Shown here piece by piece: positions 35,170 to 47,075 of a stretch of DNA of 64,000 bases. The notes below the pieces were generated by a model. The model was not told the origin of the DNA. It did no database searches and saw only the letters and a program-made list of their open reading frames with translations. This DNA is from Okapia johnstoni (taxonomy: Eukaryota; Chordata; Mammalia; Artiodactyla; Giraffidae), in contig CM044309.1 of NCBI GenBank assembly GCA_024291935.2, positions 31,768,001 through 31,832,000 on the forward strand, in the 5' to 3' direction. Numbering within the stretch: the stretch's first letter is position 1; each line of letters starts with the position of its first letter. A program made the translations under genes and the position numbers.

Positions 35170-35461
35170 CATAAATCACTGCTGCTGCTAAGTCGCTTCA
35201 GTCGTGTCCAACTCTGTGCAACCCCACAGACGGCAGCCCACCAGGCTCCCCCGTCCCTGGGATTCTCCAGGCAAGAACGCTGGAGTGGGTTGCCATTTCC
35301 TTCTCCAATGCATGAAAGTGAAAAGTGAAAGTGAAGTCGCTCAGTCGTGTCTGACTCTTGGCGACCCCATGGACTGCAGCCTACCAGGCTCCTCTGTCCA
35401 TGGGATTTTCCAGGCAAGAGTACTGGAGTGGGGTGCCATTGCCTTCTCCGCATAAATCACT
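35170..35461 (-). mobile_element. BOV-A2 SINE, full dimer
   Basis: Two antisense BovA units with the linker 'tgcatgaaagtgaaaagtga' at about 35309-35328. The element spans 35181-35450 and carries an 11-bp duplication, cataaatcact, at 35170-35180 and 35451-35461. It is the best preserved BOV-A2 here. Confidence 0.97.
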
Positions 35462-36096
35462 AGGCTGAGATAAAGCTCTAAACTATACAGATACATATGC
35501 ATATGCACACATACACAAATTGACACACAAACTTTTAAATAAGCAGCTCAGGTAATTCTAAATAACGCACAAGTATTTACATATCCTAGGTTATGGTATC
35601 TACTACTTCTTCTAGACCCCATACTTTCTCTCCTATGTATGTTGACATACTATTATTTTGATATTGTGCAGGACCCTGTGGTGTTCCTGGGCACAAGAGC
35701 CTGTCTGTGTCCCCATTTCTTCATTAAAGGAAGTAGGCTTCATTCAGCTTCCACGACCCTCCCTGAGTTCTAGCAAGCAGATTCAAATAGTTGTTAATTA
35801 GGGAAGGGAGAAAATGCAGAGACAAGCACGGAACAGTCAAAATAAAAAATACTGCACCCTCAAGGGATACACATAACAATATCTTTGAGCTGTTTTACAG
35901 ATACCTAAACCTCCATCAGGTGGGAGAAGTTAACTGTATCCTTCCCACAAGCATACAGACCCCAGACGGGTTGGACCTACAAGGTTGATGATGCTGACCC
36001 CCACTTACCTCACCACCAATGAGAAGGATGTCCACGAACCGATCACACCCTCTTTGGGTCATTACTATAAAACTCCTCACCAATCCCTCCAGGTCA
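35462..36096. other. Unassigned
   Basis: A short CA/TA-rich run near 35495-35535. Otherwise nothing recognised. Confidence 0.4.
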
Positions 36097-36259
36097 GGAC
36101 ACACAGGGTTTTTTTTAAATATATATCTTTTGGTCACACCATACAGCATGTGGGATCTTAGTTCTCCAACCGGGGATTGAACCTGCGCCCCCTGTGCGGG
36201 CTCAATGGATGGCACAGAGTCTTAAACCACCGGACCACTAGGGAAGTCCTAGGGACACA
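36097..36259 (-). mobile_element. CHR-type SINE, short
   Basis: Antisense head ending 'ccactagggaagtcct' at 36250, a short body, and poly(A) seen as the T run at about 36108-36116. The 7-bp duplication ggacaca lies at 36097-36103 and 36253-36259. Confidence 0.85.
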
Positions 36260-37319
36260 ATTTTGAGGGCATGAGCCTGCTGTGGCCCTCTTTGCCTGTG
36301 ATGAGATGGGAAGCAGAGATAACAAAGAGACTCACCATGACTTAGGCGCTCAGGGAAGACTCTTGGGCCAAGGAATGGTTAAGGTGAGACTTTAACAAAG
36401 ATGAGTAGCACTGATGGGTAATCAAAGCAAGAGGTGGGAGGAGGAGAGGTTTCTGTAAACCCCAGCCCTAACAGGAAAAATTCTCAACCAGAATAATAGG
36501 ACATCAGATAATTTGTCCCAGCAGCCCACACCTACTTTCTCCATATACTTCCCACCAGCTCTTAAAGTGTCCAGAGAAGGCCCACTGGGAGAGAAAGCTT
36601 AAATCTGCAGACTGTCAAAGGAACAGATGAATGGATCTACTTGAGGGCCAGGCAGCAATGGAGCAATAAATCCGCCCTATAAAACACTTCAAATTTAAAT
36701 GTGTAATCATTCCTATTTCTACAGAGGACTTTTTCTTTAAGAAGGCAAATGAAATCACAATGTTGATCTAAGTGGCAAGTCCCTCTACAGCCCCACCCCA
36801 TCTCTCTATTTAGTCAGCTCAACTTGTAACCATTTGGGAATGGCTTTATCATTCAAGGTGATGTCACCAGCCTCTGCAGTTCAGCAATATGGGGTGGGAG
36901 AGAAGGAATGCATTACACAGACTCAGTGGGAAGCCAGCCCAGCAAGCTCTTGGCACCTGGAGTAGAACAGAAGGCCACATCGGTCTGCTTTATAGTAGGC
37001 TCCCAGCTAACACAAACGCAAACTTAGGCATTTCATTAGGGGTACAAAGTTTTCCCTCCTCCAAGATTACTGAAAATCATTTTTCTTCTCTTTGCCTTTT
37101 TCAAAATGGCAAGAGCCATATTGAATAAGAATATTTATAGGATATGCACATTCTTACTTAGGACTCATTTGGAATTTAAAAAAAAAGAAAAGGAAATAGA
37201 AGCCCTGAGCCAGGAAACAAGAAAGTGCAGAGATGGCAAATATTCCAGAATCTAATCCATGACCACTGCAAGATTAGCTCAGGCTTGTCACCTGGATCTG
37301 GGGAGACAAAAGGAAAACG
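36260..37319. other. Unassigned 1-kb stretch
   Basis: No repeat, gene or RNA recognised. Confidence 0.45.
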
Positions 37320-37720
37320 TCTTCTCCAGGGACTTCCTGATTGAAATATCAGAAAACACCCAAGGATCTACCGAAAGCCTCTTGGACAGCCTATTTCCTA
37401 TACCTGGAATGCCCACTCCCAATTTGTCAGTCAGTCAAGAATGACTGCAGTGAGGCTTTCCCTGGTGTTCCCATGGCAGAGGTGATCTTCCTCCTCTGTT
37501 ACCCCAAACCTGGTCCCTAGTACATCCTTTCCCTACTACAGATAGGATACTGGGTTATGGTGACTCATTTACACTCCTAATGCTACACTAGACTATAAGC
37601 TACCAAGGGCCAAAGCCACATCCACTCAGCCAAGGATTCCTGTGCCTGGTACAGGTACTTGGCAGGTTATACTCATGCAAGTGGAACAAAGTGTTAATGA
37701 AGCATCTATGCTGCTCTCTG
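37320..37720 (+). mobile_element. L2 3' fragment
   Basis: L2 blocks 'ctatacctggaatgcccact', 'ctagactataagctaccaag' and 'ctgtgcctggtacagg' appear in order. Confidence 0.65.
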
Positions 37721-38124
37721 CTATGAGAACTGTGGTCTTTCTGGGTCTCATGAAAAGCATCATGATAGCACATCAACTTAGATTCATAGGTTAATACCGT
37801 ATATTGTATACAGCCCAGGTTTGGAACAATTATAATGTTTTTCCATATAAGTCTAAAATATGTATTTTTTTAATATTTTTCACTAAAATGATTCCCTTTG
37901 TTACTTTTCACCTTGTCCTAAGCAACAATCAGGAAACCATGATCATGTGTGCAAATCTTATTTGGTTCAAACACATGGTAAAATATTCAAATTATTAAAC
38001 TGAGCACTGTTCATCTGTACACCACCTCCAATCCTCCAGCATGTGGTAATACAGTGGGACATTTACCTCCCACTTAAGAAATTCTAGACTAATAAAATAT
38101 TCAAGCAGAAAAGGTCACTAAGAT
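37721..38124. other. Unassigned
   Basis: AT-rich, nothing recognised. Confidence 0.4.
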
Positions 38125-38275
38125 GGCCAAGCCCAAACAATTCATAAGGAGATAAGGAAACCGAAGCTCAGGAGAGTTTCTCTTTCTTTCTCAACAGATA
38201 AAGTTAGTGAGTGGCAGCGAATGGACAAACATCCAGGGCCCCAGCGCCCATTTTAGTCTTTTTGCTCTGACGACT
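38125..38275 (-). mobile_element. MIR-like fragment
   Basis: Antisense MIR-type blocks 'gataaggaaaccgaagctca' and 'agttagtgagtggcagcg' are separated by a small pyrimidine insertion. Confidence 0.55.
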
Positions 38276-38899
38276 GGGACAAATAAGCAGAAGAGATGAA
38301 AGCTTTCAAACATCCAAAGCATTTTGGCAAATATTTTCAAGATATTTTAAAACATGGCCTTTAAAAGACTGAAAGAAAAGTTCTAGTGCGATAAAAGATA
38401 CATTATTTTTTTCTTCCTAGTATCCTAATAACTTACGAAGTGGTCCCAGTACTTTAACAACGGAAAAAAAAAATACAGCCTATATAATGGTTAATTTCAT
38501 GCATCAACTTGACTGAGTCATGGTGCCCACATAATTGGCCAAATGTCTTTCCAGTTGTTTCTATGAGAGTGTTTTCGATGAGATTAACATTTGAGTCAAT
38601 AGACTGAGTAAAGCAGATTGTCCTCCCTGATGTAAACGGTCAGTTCCACCAACCTCTTGGCTAAAGGCCAGAACAACAAAGAAACCAAGTTGAACAGAAC
38701 AACAAAGCTGACCCTCTTCAGGTACGAGAATCCCTTTTCCATCTGACTGCTCTGAACTGGGCCATCAGTCTTTTCCTGCCTTGAGATTCCAACTGAAACA
38801 CTGGCTCTTCTTGAATGTTGAGATCACCAGTTTGTGGACAGGCACTATACCAGCAGATCCTGGGTCTCCAGTCTTCTGATAGCAGATAATTGGGAAGTT

Positions 38900-39141
38900 C
38901 TCAGCTTCTATCAGACTTCCCTGGTGGCTCAGACAGTAAAGCGTCTGCCTACAATGCGGGAGACCCGGGTTTGAACCCTGGGTCGGGAAGATCCCCTGGA
39001 GAAGGAAATGGCACCCCACTCCTGTACTCTTGCCTGGAAAATCCCATGGATGGAGGATTCTGTTAGGCTACAGTCCATGGGGTCTCAAAGACTTGGACAT
39101 GACTGAGCGAGTTCACTTCACACTTCACTCAGCTTCTATCA
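38900..39141 (+). mobile_element. Bov-tA SINE at a BovB 5' boundary
   Basis: The SINE (38914-39127) has a 14-bp perfect duplication, ctcagcttctatca, at 38900-38913 and 39128-39141. The downstream copy runs straight into the truncated 5' end of the next BovB, so the SINE inserted at the edge of that BovB and is younger. Confidence 0.95.
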
Positions 39142-39776
39142 CTTCATGGCAAACAGATGGGGAAAAAGTAGAAACAGTGACAGACTTTATTTTCTTGGTC
39201 TCCAAAATCATTATGGACAGTGACTGCAGCCATGAAATTAAAAGACACTTGCTTCTTGGAAGGAAAGTTATGACAAATATAGACAGTGTATTAAAAAACA
39301 GAGACATCACTTTGGCAACAAAGGTCCGTATAGTCAAAGTTATGGTTTTTCCAGTAGTCATGTGCAGATGTGAGGGCTGGACCATAAAGAAGTCTGAGTG
39401 CTGAAGAACTGATGTTTTTGAACTGTGGTGCTGGAGAAGACTCTTAAGAGTCCCTTGGACAGCAAAGAGATCAAACCAGTCAATCCTAAAGGAAATCAAC
39501 CCTAAATATTCACTGGAAGGACTGATGCTGAAGCTGAAGCTCCAATACTTTGGTCACCTGATGTGAAGAGCTGTCTCACTGGAAAAGACCCTAACGCTGG
39601 GAAAACACTGAAGGCAAAAGGAGAAGGAGGTGACAGAGAATGAGATGGTTAGACAGTATCACCAACTCAATGGACATGAACTGAGCAAACTCTGGGAAAT
39701 AGTGAAGAATGTGGAAACTTAGTGGGCTGCAGCCTATGGGTCGCAGGGAGTCAGACATGGCTTAGTGACTGAACAA
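39137..39776 (+). mobile_element. BovB LINE 3' fragment
   Basis: Starts at 'tcacttcatggcaaacagat' and ends 'gcttagtgactgaacaaca'. It encodes the region just after the RT core, with an open piece to a TGA at 39402-39404. Its sequence is more diverged than the copies at 30 and 56 kb, suggesting an older insertion. Confidence 0.92.
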
Positions 39777-39819
39777 CAGCCTCCATAACCATGTGATCTG
39801 GTTCCTTACATTAATCATG

Positions 39820-39822
<3 letters not shown>

Positions 39823-39893
<71 letters not shown>
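39823..39893. repeat. Perfect (AC)n microsatellite, about 35 units
   Basis: 71 uninterrupted alternating A/C bases. It lies where the host repeat carries its own short CA/TA-rich segment. Confidence 0.99.
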
Positions 39894-39895
<2 letters not shown>

Positions 39896-40139
39896 TCGGG
39901 TGCAGCAGGGAGCGGGGACAAGACAGGCACCAGTACCAAGCGCTGACAGTGCAGAAAAGACCAACAAACAGATTTTAAGGTAAGATTGCCAAAGACACTT
40001 ATTTAAGAATAATTACTCAAATCGCTACCTGGAGCGCCACAGAATGCCAAAAAAAGGAAAGAGGTCTGTGACTACAAACCTAACCAGTATTTTTGGCATG
40101 AGAAATAATGGAGGGGTGTGGACAAATCTGAATTTATTT

Positions 40140-41045
40140 CAGCTTCTTACCATCACTCACTGCTTAACCCTTTTGAATTTGGCTTCTCCCTCCATTACTC
40201 AAGGTACCTCTTACTCTTATTAGAAATGCTGTTTTCTTAGTCCTCATCTTTCCACTTCAGCAGCATTTGCCACTCTTAATTCACTCGCTGTGGGACTTCT
40301 CTTCTTCTTGGGTCCTTTTTCTTCTCGACCATAAAGGTGCACTACTCTCCTTTCTCTCATTTTTGGGGCATCTCATCTTCTCTCATGGCTTAAACTATCC
40401 TCTTCGGTTAAATCCTACATTTCTGTTTGGCTCTAACCTTAAATTCTGTGCTACACAGTCAGGGTAACTACTACCGATTTTCTCCAAATTCCAGCAACAC
40501 TGTCCAAAATAGAACTGATAATCTTGCACACTCTCTACAATGACCCTTGAACAACTCAGGTTTGAACTGCAGGGGTCGTCTTGTATGCCTTTTTTTTAGA
40601 ATAAATACCACAGTACTACTTGATCCATGGTTGTCTGAATCTGCTATTGTGGAATCATGGATGCTGACTATAAAGTTATCTCCCCTTCTCAACTCTGGAG
40701 GAGTGGAGCCCCTAACTCCCATCCCCACCCCATTGTTTAAGAGTCAACTGTACTTGCCTCCTCCTCTGACTTCCTTATTCCTTTAAAAGGCACTTCGTCT
40801 GCTCAGCCACTTGAGCTGGAAACCACAGCTCTATCTCTGGTTCTGCCCTCTCCCTTTCCCTGCATATCCAGTCAGTAAGTTCAGAATATTCTCTTAAACA
40901 AAATCTCCTGAATTGTTCTCTCCATTCCCGTTCATGTTCCTGAATTATTGCTGCATTCTCCCACCTGGTAGCGTTTTTTCTAACCATTTTTGTTGCTCCT
41001 TAATTTTATATTTCCAAAGCATTGGTTTTATGTTTTACTACTATT
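40140..41045 (+). mobile_element. L2 ORF2 relic with nested MITE
   Basis: L2 reverse-transcriptase-region blocks ('tcttagtcctcatctttcc', 'cagcagcatttgccactc') lie before 40535 and further ORF2-like blocks after 40753. A TA-flanked MITE separates them and a BovA follows at 41050. Confidence 0.6.
40536..40752 (+). mobile_element. Tc1/mariner-type (Tigger-like) MITE
   Basis: The 213-bp element (40538-40750) has imperfect terminal inverted repeats: left 'caatgacccttgaacaac' and right 'attgtttaagagtcaactg', its complement being cagttgactcttaaacaat. TA flanks both ends (40536-40537 and 40751-40752), as expected for this superfamily. No transposase is encoded. Confidence 0.82.
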
Positions 41046-41049
41046 GTTT

Positions 41050-41172
41050 CTGGAGAAAGAAATGGCAACCCACTTTAGTATTCTTGTCTGGAGAATTCCA
41101 TGGACAGAGGAGCTTGGTGGGCTACAGTCCATGGGGTCACAAAGAGTCAGACACAACTGAGTGACTAACACA
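41050..41172 (+). mobile_element. BovA SINE
   Basis: BovA body only, from 'ggagaaagaaatggcaaccc' to 'acacaactgagtgactaaca', followed by a simple repeat. Confidence 0.92.
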
Positions 41173-41200
41173 CACACACCCAACCAACCAACCAACCAAC
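41169..41200. repeat. Compound (CA)n(CCAA)n microsatellite
   Basis: acacacacaccc followed by five aacc units, adjoining the BovA tail. Confidence 0.93.
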
Positions 41201-41204
41201 GTGT

Positions 41205-41420
41205 TGGTTCTGTTTCTCTGGAGAACCCAAAGACACCCTCCGTGATGTAGGTGGGCCTCATCCAACCAACTGAAGGCCCTAAGAGCAAAGACTGAGGTTT
41301 CCCAAAGAAGAAGAAATACTGCCTCAAAACTGCAATACATAAACCCTGCCTGAGTTTCCAGTCTGCACCCTGCCTAGTGGATTTTGAACTGGCCAGGCCC
41401 CACAATCATGAGCCATTTCC
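41205..41420 (+). mobile_element. Second copy of the old LTR-like repeat
   Basis: 'ggttctgtttctctggagaa', 'gtgggcctcatccaacca' and 'ttttgaactggccaggcc' with 'catgagccatttcctta' are blocks of the same family as at 38490. Confidence 0.55.
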
Positions 41421-41505
41421 TTACCCAATCTGTCTCAGATGTGTAGGTGGGTAGGCAGGCAGATGCCTAGGTAAGTAGTTAGGTAAAAGATATGTGGATG
41501 AATAG

Positions 41506-41643
41506 ATTCATATCTCCTAGAGAAGGAAATGGCAACCCCCTTCAGTATTCTTGCCTGGGAAATCCCATGGACAGAGGAGCCTGGTGGGCTACAATCCATG
41601 GAGTCTCAGAGTCGGATGTGACTGAGCACACCAATTCATATCT
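41506..41643 (+). mobile_element. BovA SINE
   Basis: BovA body between a 10-bp duplication, attcatatct, at 41506-41515 and 41634-41643. Confidence 0.94.
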
Positions 41644-42490
41644 ATATAACCAGTGGGTTCTGTTCAGAGATCTAATACACCATATTTTTTCAGGTTTGTG
41701 CATTTGCAAGAGGCACAAGTCATACCTAAAGATGACCCATCAGGGATCTGGATACAAAAGAAAAAAAAAATCACTAATTCAACAACGACAAAACTGAGAC
41801 ATTCATCTGTTGTTTGTTAACACAGCAAATGTGAGAATTAAGAAAAATAAGCAAGACGGTGACTACACAGATTAATGATAAATTAGTTTCAATTACAACT
41901 TTCTCAGCACATACTGAAGAATTCCTTTCCTGATGTTGTTTATCTTTACACTTGATTTCCATTCTTAGTTTTGTTTAAAGCACTAATAAAACAACTAAGA
42001 CGTTCTTACCCAAGTTTCACAGTTTGCTTATGGTATTTCTGTCTCTTTGAGTGGGTCCTTGAAAAGAAATATAGTAAGTTTCCTAAAATATTTCCCTAAA
42101 ATAACACTATTCCTCCTCTTCACTCCCCTGCCCCACTCTCAATGATGCCAGTGGGTTTCTTCCAGTGTATCACTGTGTATTATAAACAACAACAAGCTTG
42201 TCTTTCTCCACACTATCACAGGGATACTCGATACAAAGCCTTTTCTTAATGAATCAAACAACTAAACGAATTCTACAGCCCACATTGACAACTGATACTT
42301 AAAAAATAGTAAAATCATAAAATATGTGGCTCTTCTACCCTGCAAATCAGCACACTGTACATTTCCCCCATCTGACTAAATAACATAGCATGCCAATGAA
42401 GTGTAGCTCAGCTCTGTTACGTGTTTATCATTGTATTTCCCGGACAGAGAAACAAACCATAAGAACATGTTTGAAAAAAAACAAAGTGAA
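41644..42490. other. Unassigned
   Basis: No repeat or gene recognised. Confidence 0.4.
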
Positions 42491-42676
42491 AAGTCTGTCA
42501 CTTTTGCGACCCCATGGACTGCAATCCACCAGGCTCCTCTATCCAATGGATTTCCCTGGCAAGAATACTGGAGTGGTTAGTCATTCCCTTCTTCAGGGAA
42601 TATTCCCGATCAGGATCGAACCCATGTCTCCTGCTTGGCAGGCGGATTCTTCACTACTGAGCCACCTGGGAAGACC
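42491..42676 (-). mobile_element. Bov-tA SINE, shortened body
   Basis: Antisense BovA ('cgaccccatggactgcaatc') and tRNA-like head ending 'gccacctgggaagacc'. Confidence 0.9.
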
Positions 42677-43299
42677 AATTAACTACAGTTAGCTTGAATA
42701 CAAGCAATGCAAACTTATTCTCACTGCAACATGAAACTGGGCAAGGGTTATGCCTGGATCCTTGAGCATCGGGTCAACTCACTGTGTAGTAAAGTGATTT
42801 TTAAATGATTTACGGGGGGCACAATTACCAATCCTTGATATTTGGGGATTTTCCATGAGTACCTTGTCATTAGTTATGTTCTACTAAATTGGTTTAGAAA
42901 AAGCAATGAAGCAATCACATTCTGGGAATGGGGAACTGGAAAATGTCAGAGTAAGATGATTATGTACAAAACACTGAGTCACCAGTACAGAATTTAGGTT
43001 TGGGATCCTCAGTCTTGTGCCTCATTAGGATTCTTATCTAAGTGGAAGGAATAGAAATCTACCAGTCACCTTACAGGGGAATGTTAAAGATTTAAATGGA
43101 AAACCATTCCATTTAGAATATGATTTTTTATATTCCCAAAGACTCAACGTTCATCCCTTTGCAACTGTCACTCCCATACCTCTAAGCATAGTATTCTAAA
43201 ATTGCCTTTAACAAGAAATTTCAAGCACAGTCAAAAGCACCTTGTAAGACCTGGTCCCCTCTCTTGCTTCCTCCAGTATGTACACATGTCATTGACCAG
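42677..43299. other. Unassigned
   Basis: No repeat or gene recognised. Confidence 0.4.
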
Positions 43300-43960
43300 T
43301 GACCAGTGGCAAAGATTTATGTGCCCATAAATATATTTTTACATTTTTAAACTTGATATTGTCATGCTGCATATATTTTTCTACAATTTGATTCTTACTC
43401 ATCAAGACCTATGCATTTTGATGCTTCAGATACTTCTAGATCAATCATTTAGAATTATGTTTAGCATTCCTTGTATGAACAGCATTCATTTATCTGGTCT
43501 TCTACCTCTGAACATTTAAGCTCTTATTTTTGGTATTATAAACAATCCTATAATTAACATTCATGAAATGTCTTCTTTCATAAATCAGTTTCTATACAAG
43601 GATGTAAAATGCAATCTCTAGGTTATAGCATGTGTGCCTTTAATTCTGTCAGCTGTAGCTTACTTTACAGATAGAATGTGTACTCCTTGTTAGTCCAAGG
43701 TTCTATCTACTACATCAAGATTCTTTACTGTGTTGTTCATATTTTCTACATCCTTTCTAATAATGGTCCACCTAGGCTCTCAATTCCTAAGAAAAGCTAA
43801 AGCTTTCTTCTCTGACGGTGAATCTGTCAATTTCTCCATTCAATTTATTTATCTATTTTGAGGCTATTTTATTACGTGCATGCAATTTTGATATTACTAG
43901 TGAACTCTTCCTTCTCTCATTATATAATGACAAGGATGACTGCCAGACAATCTTTGGGGG
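43300..43960 (-). mobile_element. Old L1 fragment, antisense
   Basis: 'ttggtattataaacaatcct', and 'tattttgaggctattttatt' followed by 'acgtgcatgcaattttgata', are antisense L1 3'/ORF2 blocks. Diverged. Confidence 0.6.
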
Positions 43961-45789
43961 GAATTGCTGTAAATGGTCTGTCCCATATGAGTGATCAGCA
44001 ATTGTGAAACTGAGCTAATACTCAATGAATTTGATCAGGTTTGAGAGCAAAATACTAGCAAGCCCATACTGCTCACTGTCCAGCCAGATGTGTCAGGAAT
44101 AGAGGTGACAATCTAACTGACATCTGTCAGACCATAATTTAGTTGGGTCTCAAACCAGGAGATGGAAGAGAGTTATTTACTGATCCCTTATTATCTCAGA
44201 AAGACTCCCTCCAGAGTAGATTTTAGTTCTGGGATTTGTCCCAAGGCTATTACTGGCACAAAGCTAATTTGGGGATTAATTTCTCAGCTGGCAGCTCCTG
44301 GAACACATGGGAATTACAGATATAAATTCCAAATTCACAGGAAGCCAGGTACATAAATTCAAGTTTTTCTAGGAAGACTTTTCTTTCCCTACCCAGAACC
44401 CACATGAAGACAGACATTTTCTTTTGCTTTCCTGTTCTAATGGAAAGACCCTTAGACTACTCTTGCTCAGAAAATGCTGCCTTTTTAGAGTTCTTATTTT
44501 ATGTGGGCTGGGGGAGCAGCTCCAACTTTCTCACTCCTTAACTCCACATGAGTTTTAAAACCCAAGTGTCAACCTTCAACCAAGGGCATCACAGTATTGT
44601 CCCAGATTCTCACCTCCCGGTTTTGGTACCCTTTTTGTTTCTAGCGTCTGGTGGCTTCCTTTAACTTCCTTACAAACTCTGCCATGTATTGTATAGGATT
44701 TCTGGTATATTTCATCTAGCATTTCTTGCTATTTATAATGGGAAGGCTCTCAGGTTATCCATATAAACTAATGCCACATCATCAGCTGTGAATTAAAGTC
44801 AATACTATTCAGAAAGTGAGTGCTTTTTAACAACTACCTTATATATTTATGGTGAGATAGGGGTCAACATACTAAAATTCCAGTTGGGGAAGCATCCCCT
44901 CGTTTTCTCAGGGCCTCACCTGTGGAATCACATGACCATATGTACTGTTACAATTTGTAAAATTTTCTAAGGTAAGGTATCTTACCCATAGTCACTTAAG
45001 ATAATTGGCCCCTACTTTTCCTTCCACCTTCCTCCTATTGGGCAGTCTTAGAAAATGCACAGACATTTTGGGGATCCTGCTAAGGAGAAGTTGAGGCAGA
45101 AGCAACTTAAGTTTGAGTTTAGTAATATATGCTATCACGTGGTCAATGTTGCTTCCATGTGTAGCTAAGTTCCTATTAGCTGTCTCAGCGTAGTATGACT
45201 TCTAAGAATACTTTTCTCACCTGCATAGACTCAGAATCATTTGGTGCTTGAAGAACAAGTGTAGTGAAAGAAGCAAGCTTTGAAATGTAATGAAGCAAGG
45301 TGCCAGTCTGAAAAATTCTTCGACAATTCAGACATAGGAAGCTGAAAGCTGAGAATCTAGCTCTTACATACACCAAAAGAGACCTATGGAACAGACTTGA
45401 CAATGTGTCATAAACACACCTTTCTTTTTCCTTTGTGTAGGAATCTTAGCAAATAGATTCTATCATGATTCCTATCTTAGGGCTCAAACCTATAGTATTA
45501 CTACCACCAATAGTAAGTATATTTATATGAGAGGTCATATGATACCAATTCCAGGATACAATACACCAAGAAATTTTGAAACCCACTACAGGAAATTATG
45601 AATTATCTTTCTATTCTTGCTATAGAAAATACTACAAAAATCAGTGTTCTAGGGAGAGACAGTCAATGAACAAGCAGTCAAAAGAGGAAAAAAGTATTAT
45701 GTATCAATTAATAAAAACTTATTTTTTGGATTTTGTGGTGTTTGTGATACTTATCAGCTCTTTCAGATTTATAACTTTTGTGTTTTATT
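43961..45789. other. Unassigned 1.8-kb stretch
   Basis: Possibly contains further old L1 near 44500-44750, but I cannot support it. No gene seen. Confidence 0.4.
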
Positions 45790-46207
45790 ATTCTAAAGTT
45801 GAACCATAAGAAGGCTGAGCACCAAAGAATTGACACTTTAAAACTGTGGTACTGGAGAAGATTCTTGAGAGTCCCTTAGACAGCAAGGAGATCAAATGAG
45901 TCAGTCCTAAAGGAAATCAACCCTGTATATTCATTGGAAGGACTGGGCTGAAGCTGAAGCTCCAATAGTTTGGCCACTTGATGCAAAGAGCTGACTCATT
46001 GGAAAGAGCCTGATGTTGGGAAAGATTGAGGAGAAGAAGAGAAGGGAGTGAGATGGTTGGATGGGATCACTGACTCAATGGACATGAGTTTGAACAATTT
46101 CAGGGAGATAGTGAGGAAAGGGAAATCTTGGGTGCTGCAGTTTATGGGGTCGTGAAGAATTGGACGCAACTTAGCAACTGAACAACAACGATAACGGATT
46201 CTAAAGT
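45790..46207 (+). mobile_element. BovB LINE 3' end
   Basis: A 5'-truncated copy of about 400 bases (45800-46197) ending 'agcaactgaacaacaac'. The 10-bp duplication attctaaagt lies at 45790-45799 and 46198-46207. A codon that is CGA in my recollection of the consensus reads CAA here (near 45829). Confidence 0.94.
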
Positions 46208-46879
46208 GATAATCATACTCTATTGATTTTTGTACTTGAGAGTTTTGTAGCTAAAGTTTCAAAACTACCTAAGCATCAGACCCCACAAAATCTACTGCAG
46301 GACAAAAACAAAAACAAAAATCAACTAGACTAAAAGTGAAATTTTAAGAAGACATTTGATGAAACAATGAGATTTGAGTGCCAGTTTTAAGAAAATTTAA
46401 ACTTTTGATAACGCATAGCAAATAAATCCTTTTATTCATCCATTTGGTAAGAACAAATTTTTAAAGAAAAGGAGATTTCTATATTTTAAGCTATACCTGC
46501 ATTGCTCCTCTGTAGGATTAATTTAAAATAGGAATTAAAACCATTCATAAAATCTCAAACTTTAACTCTGGGGTTATAATCATGATCTTAAAACTGCCTT
46601 CCTTAATAAAAGAAACCAAGTATTAAATTAAAATTCTCAACCTGACCTGAAGCAAAAAACAAAAAAACACACAAAAAATTAGTGTATTAAAGTTTATGGC
46701 TCATGGGACTATCTGATTAATAAATTTTGTTCAGAAAGCTATAAAATGTTAAGAATAAATTCTTACTCAGTCTACAAATTTAGAAACTGATATTCAGTAA
46801 TCAAGTATAAGAGACAATTTAGAGAAATAATATTAAATAATGTAGGTGTGCACCATTTCTAAAAAGAAATACCTTTCTT
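46208..46879. other. Unassigned, AT-rich
   Basis: No repeat or gene recognised. Confidence 0.4.
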
Positions 46880-47075
46880 AAAAATGACAAGATGGGGACT
46901 TCCCTGGTGGTCCAGGGGTTAATGACTTTGCCCTCCAGATGCAGGGGCTGCAGGTTCGATCTCTGATTGGGGAGCTAAGATCCTACATGCTTCATGGCCA
47001 AGAGGCTCCCCCAAACCATAAAACAGAAGCAATACTGTAACAAATTCAATGAAGACAAGAAAAATTACAAGATGG
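46880..47075 (+). mobile_element. CHR-type SINE
   Basis: tRNA-like head at 46896 and the same body as at 2737 ('aaacagaagcaatactgtaa'). The flanks aaaaatgacaagatgg (46880-46895) and aaaaattacaagatgg (47060-47075) are a 16-base duplication with one mismatch. Confidence 0.94.

Larger units (their letters stand above)
38490..39893 (+). mobile_element. Old LTR-like repeat split by BovB and Bov-tA
   Basis: Left part (38490-38912): 'tggttaatttcatgcatcaa', 'gagattaacatttgagtca', 'gactgagtaaagcagattg', 'tctcagcttctat'. The right part resumes at about 39777 with 'cagcctccataaccatgtga' and a CA tract. These are colinear in a common mammalian repeat whose name I cannot give with confidence. A second partial copy of the family lies at 41205-41420. 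Confidence 0.65.

Noticed and set aside
39823..39893. CRISPR-like array
   Set aside because: It is a plain dinucleotide repeat in a mammalian genome.
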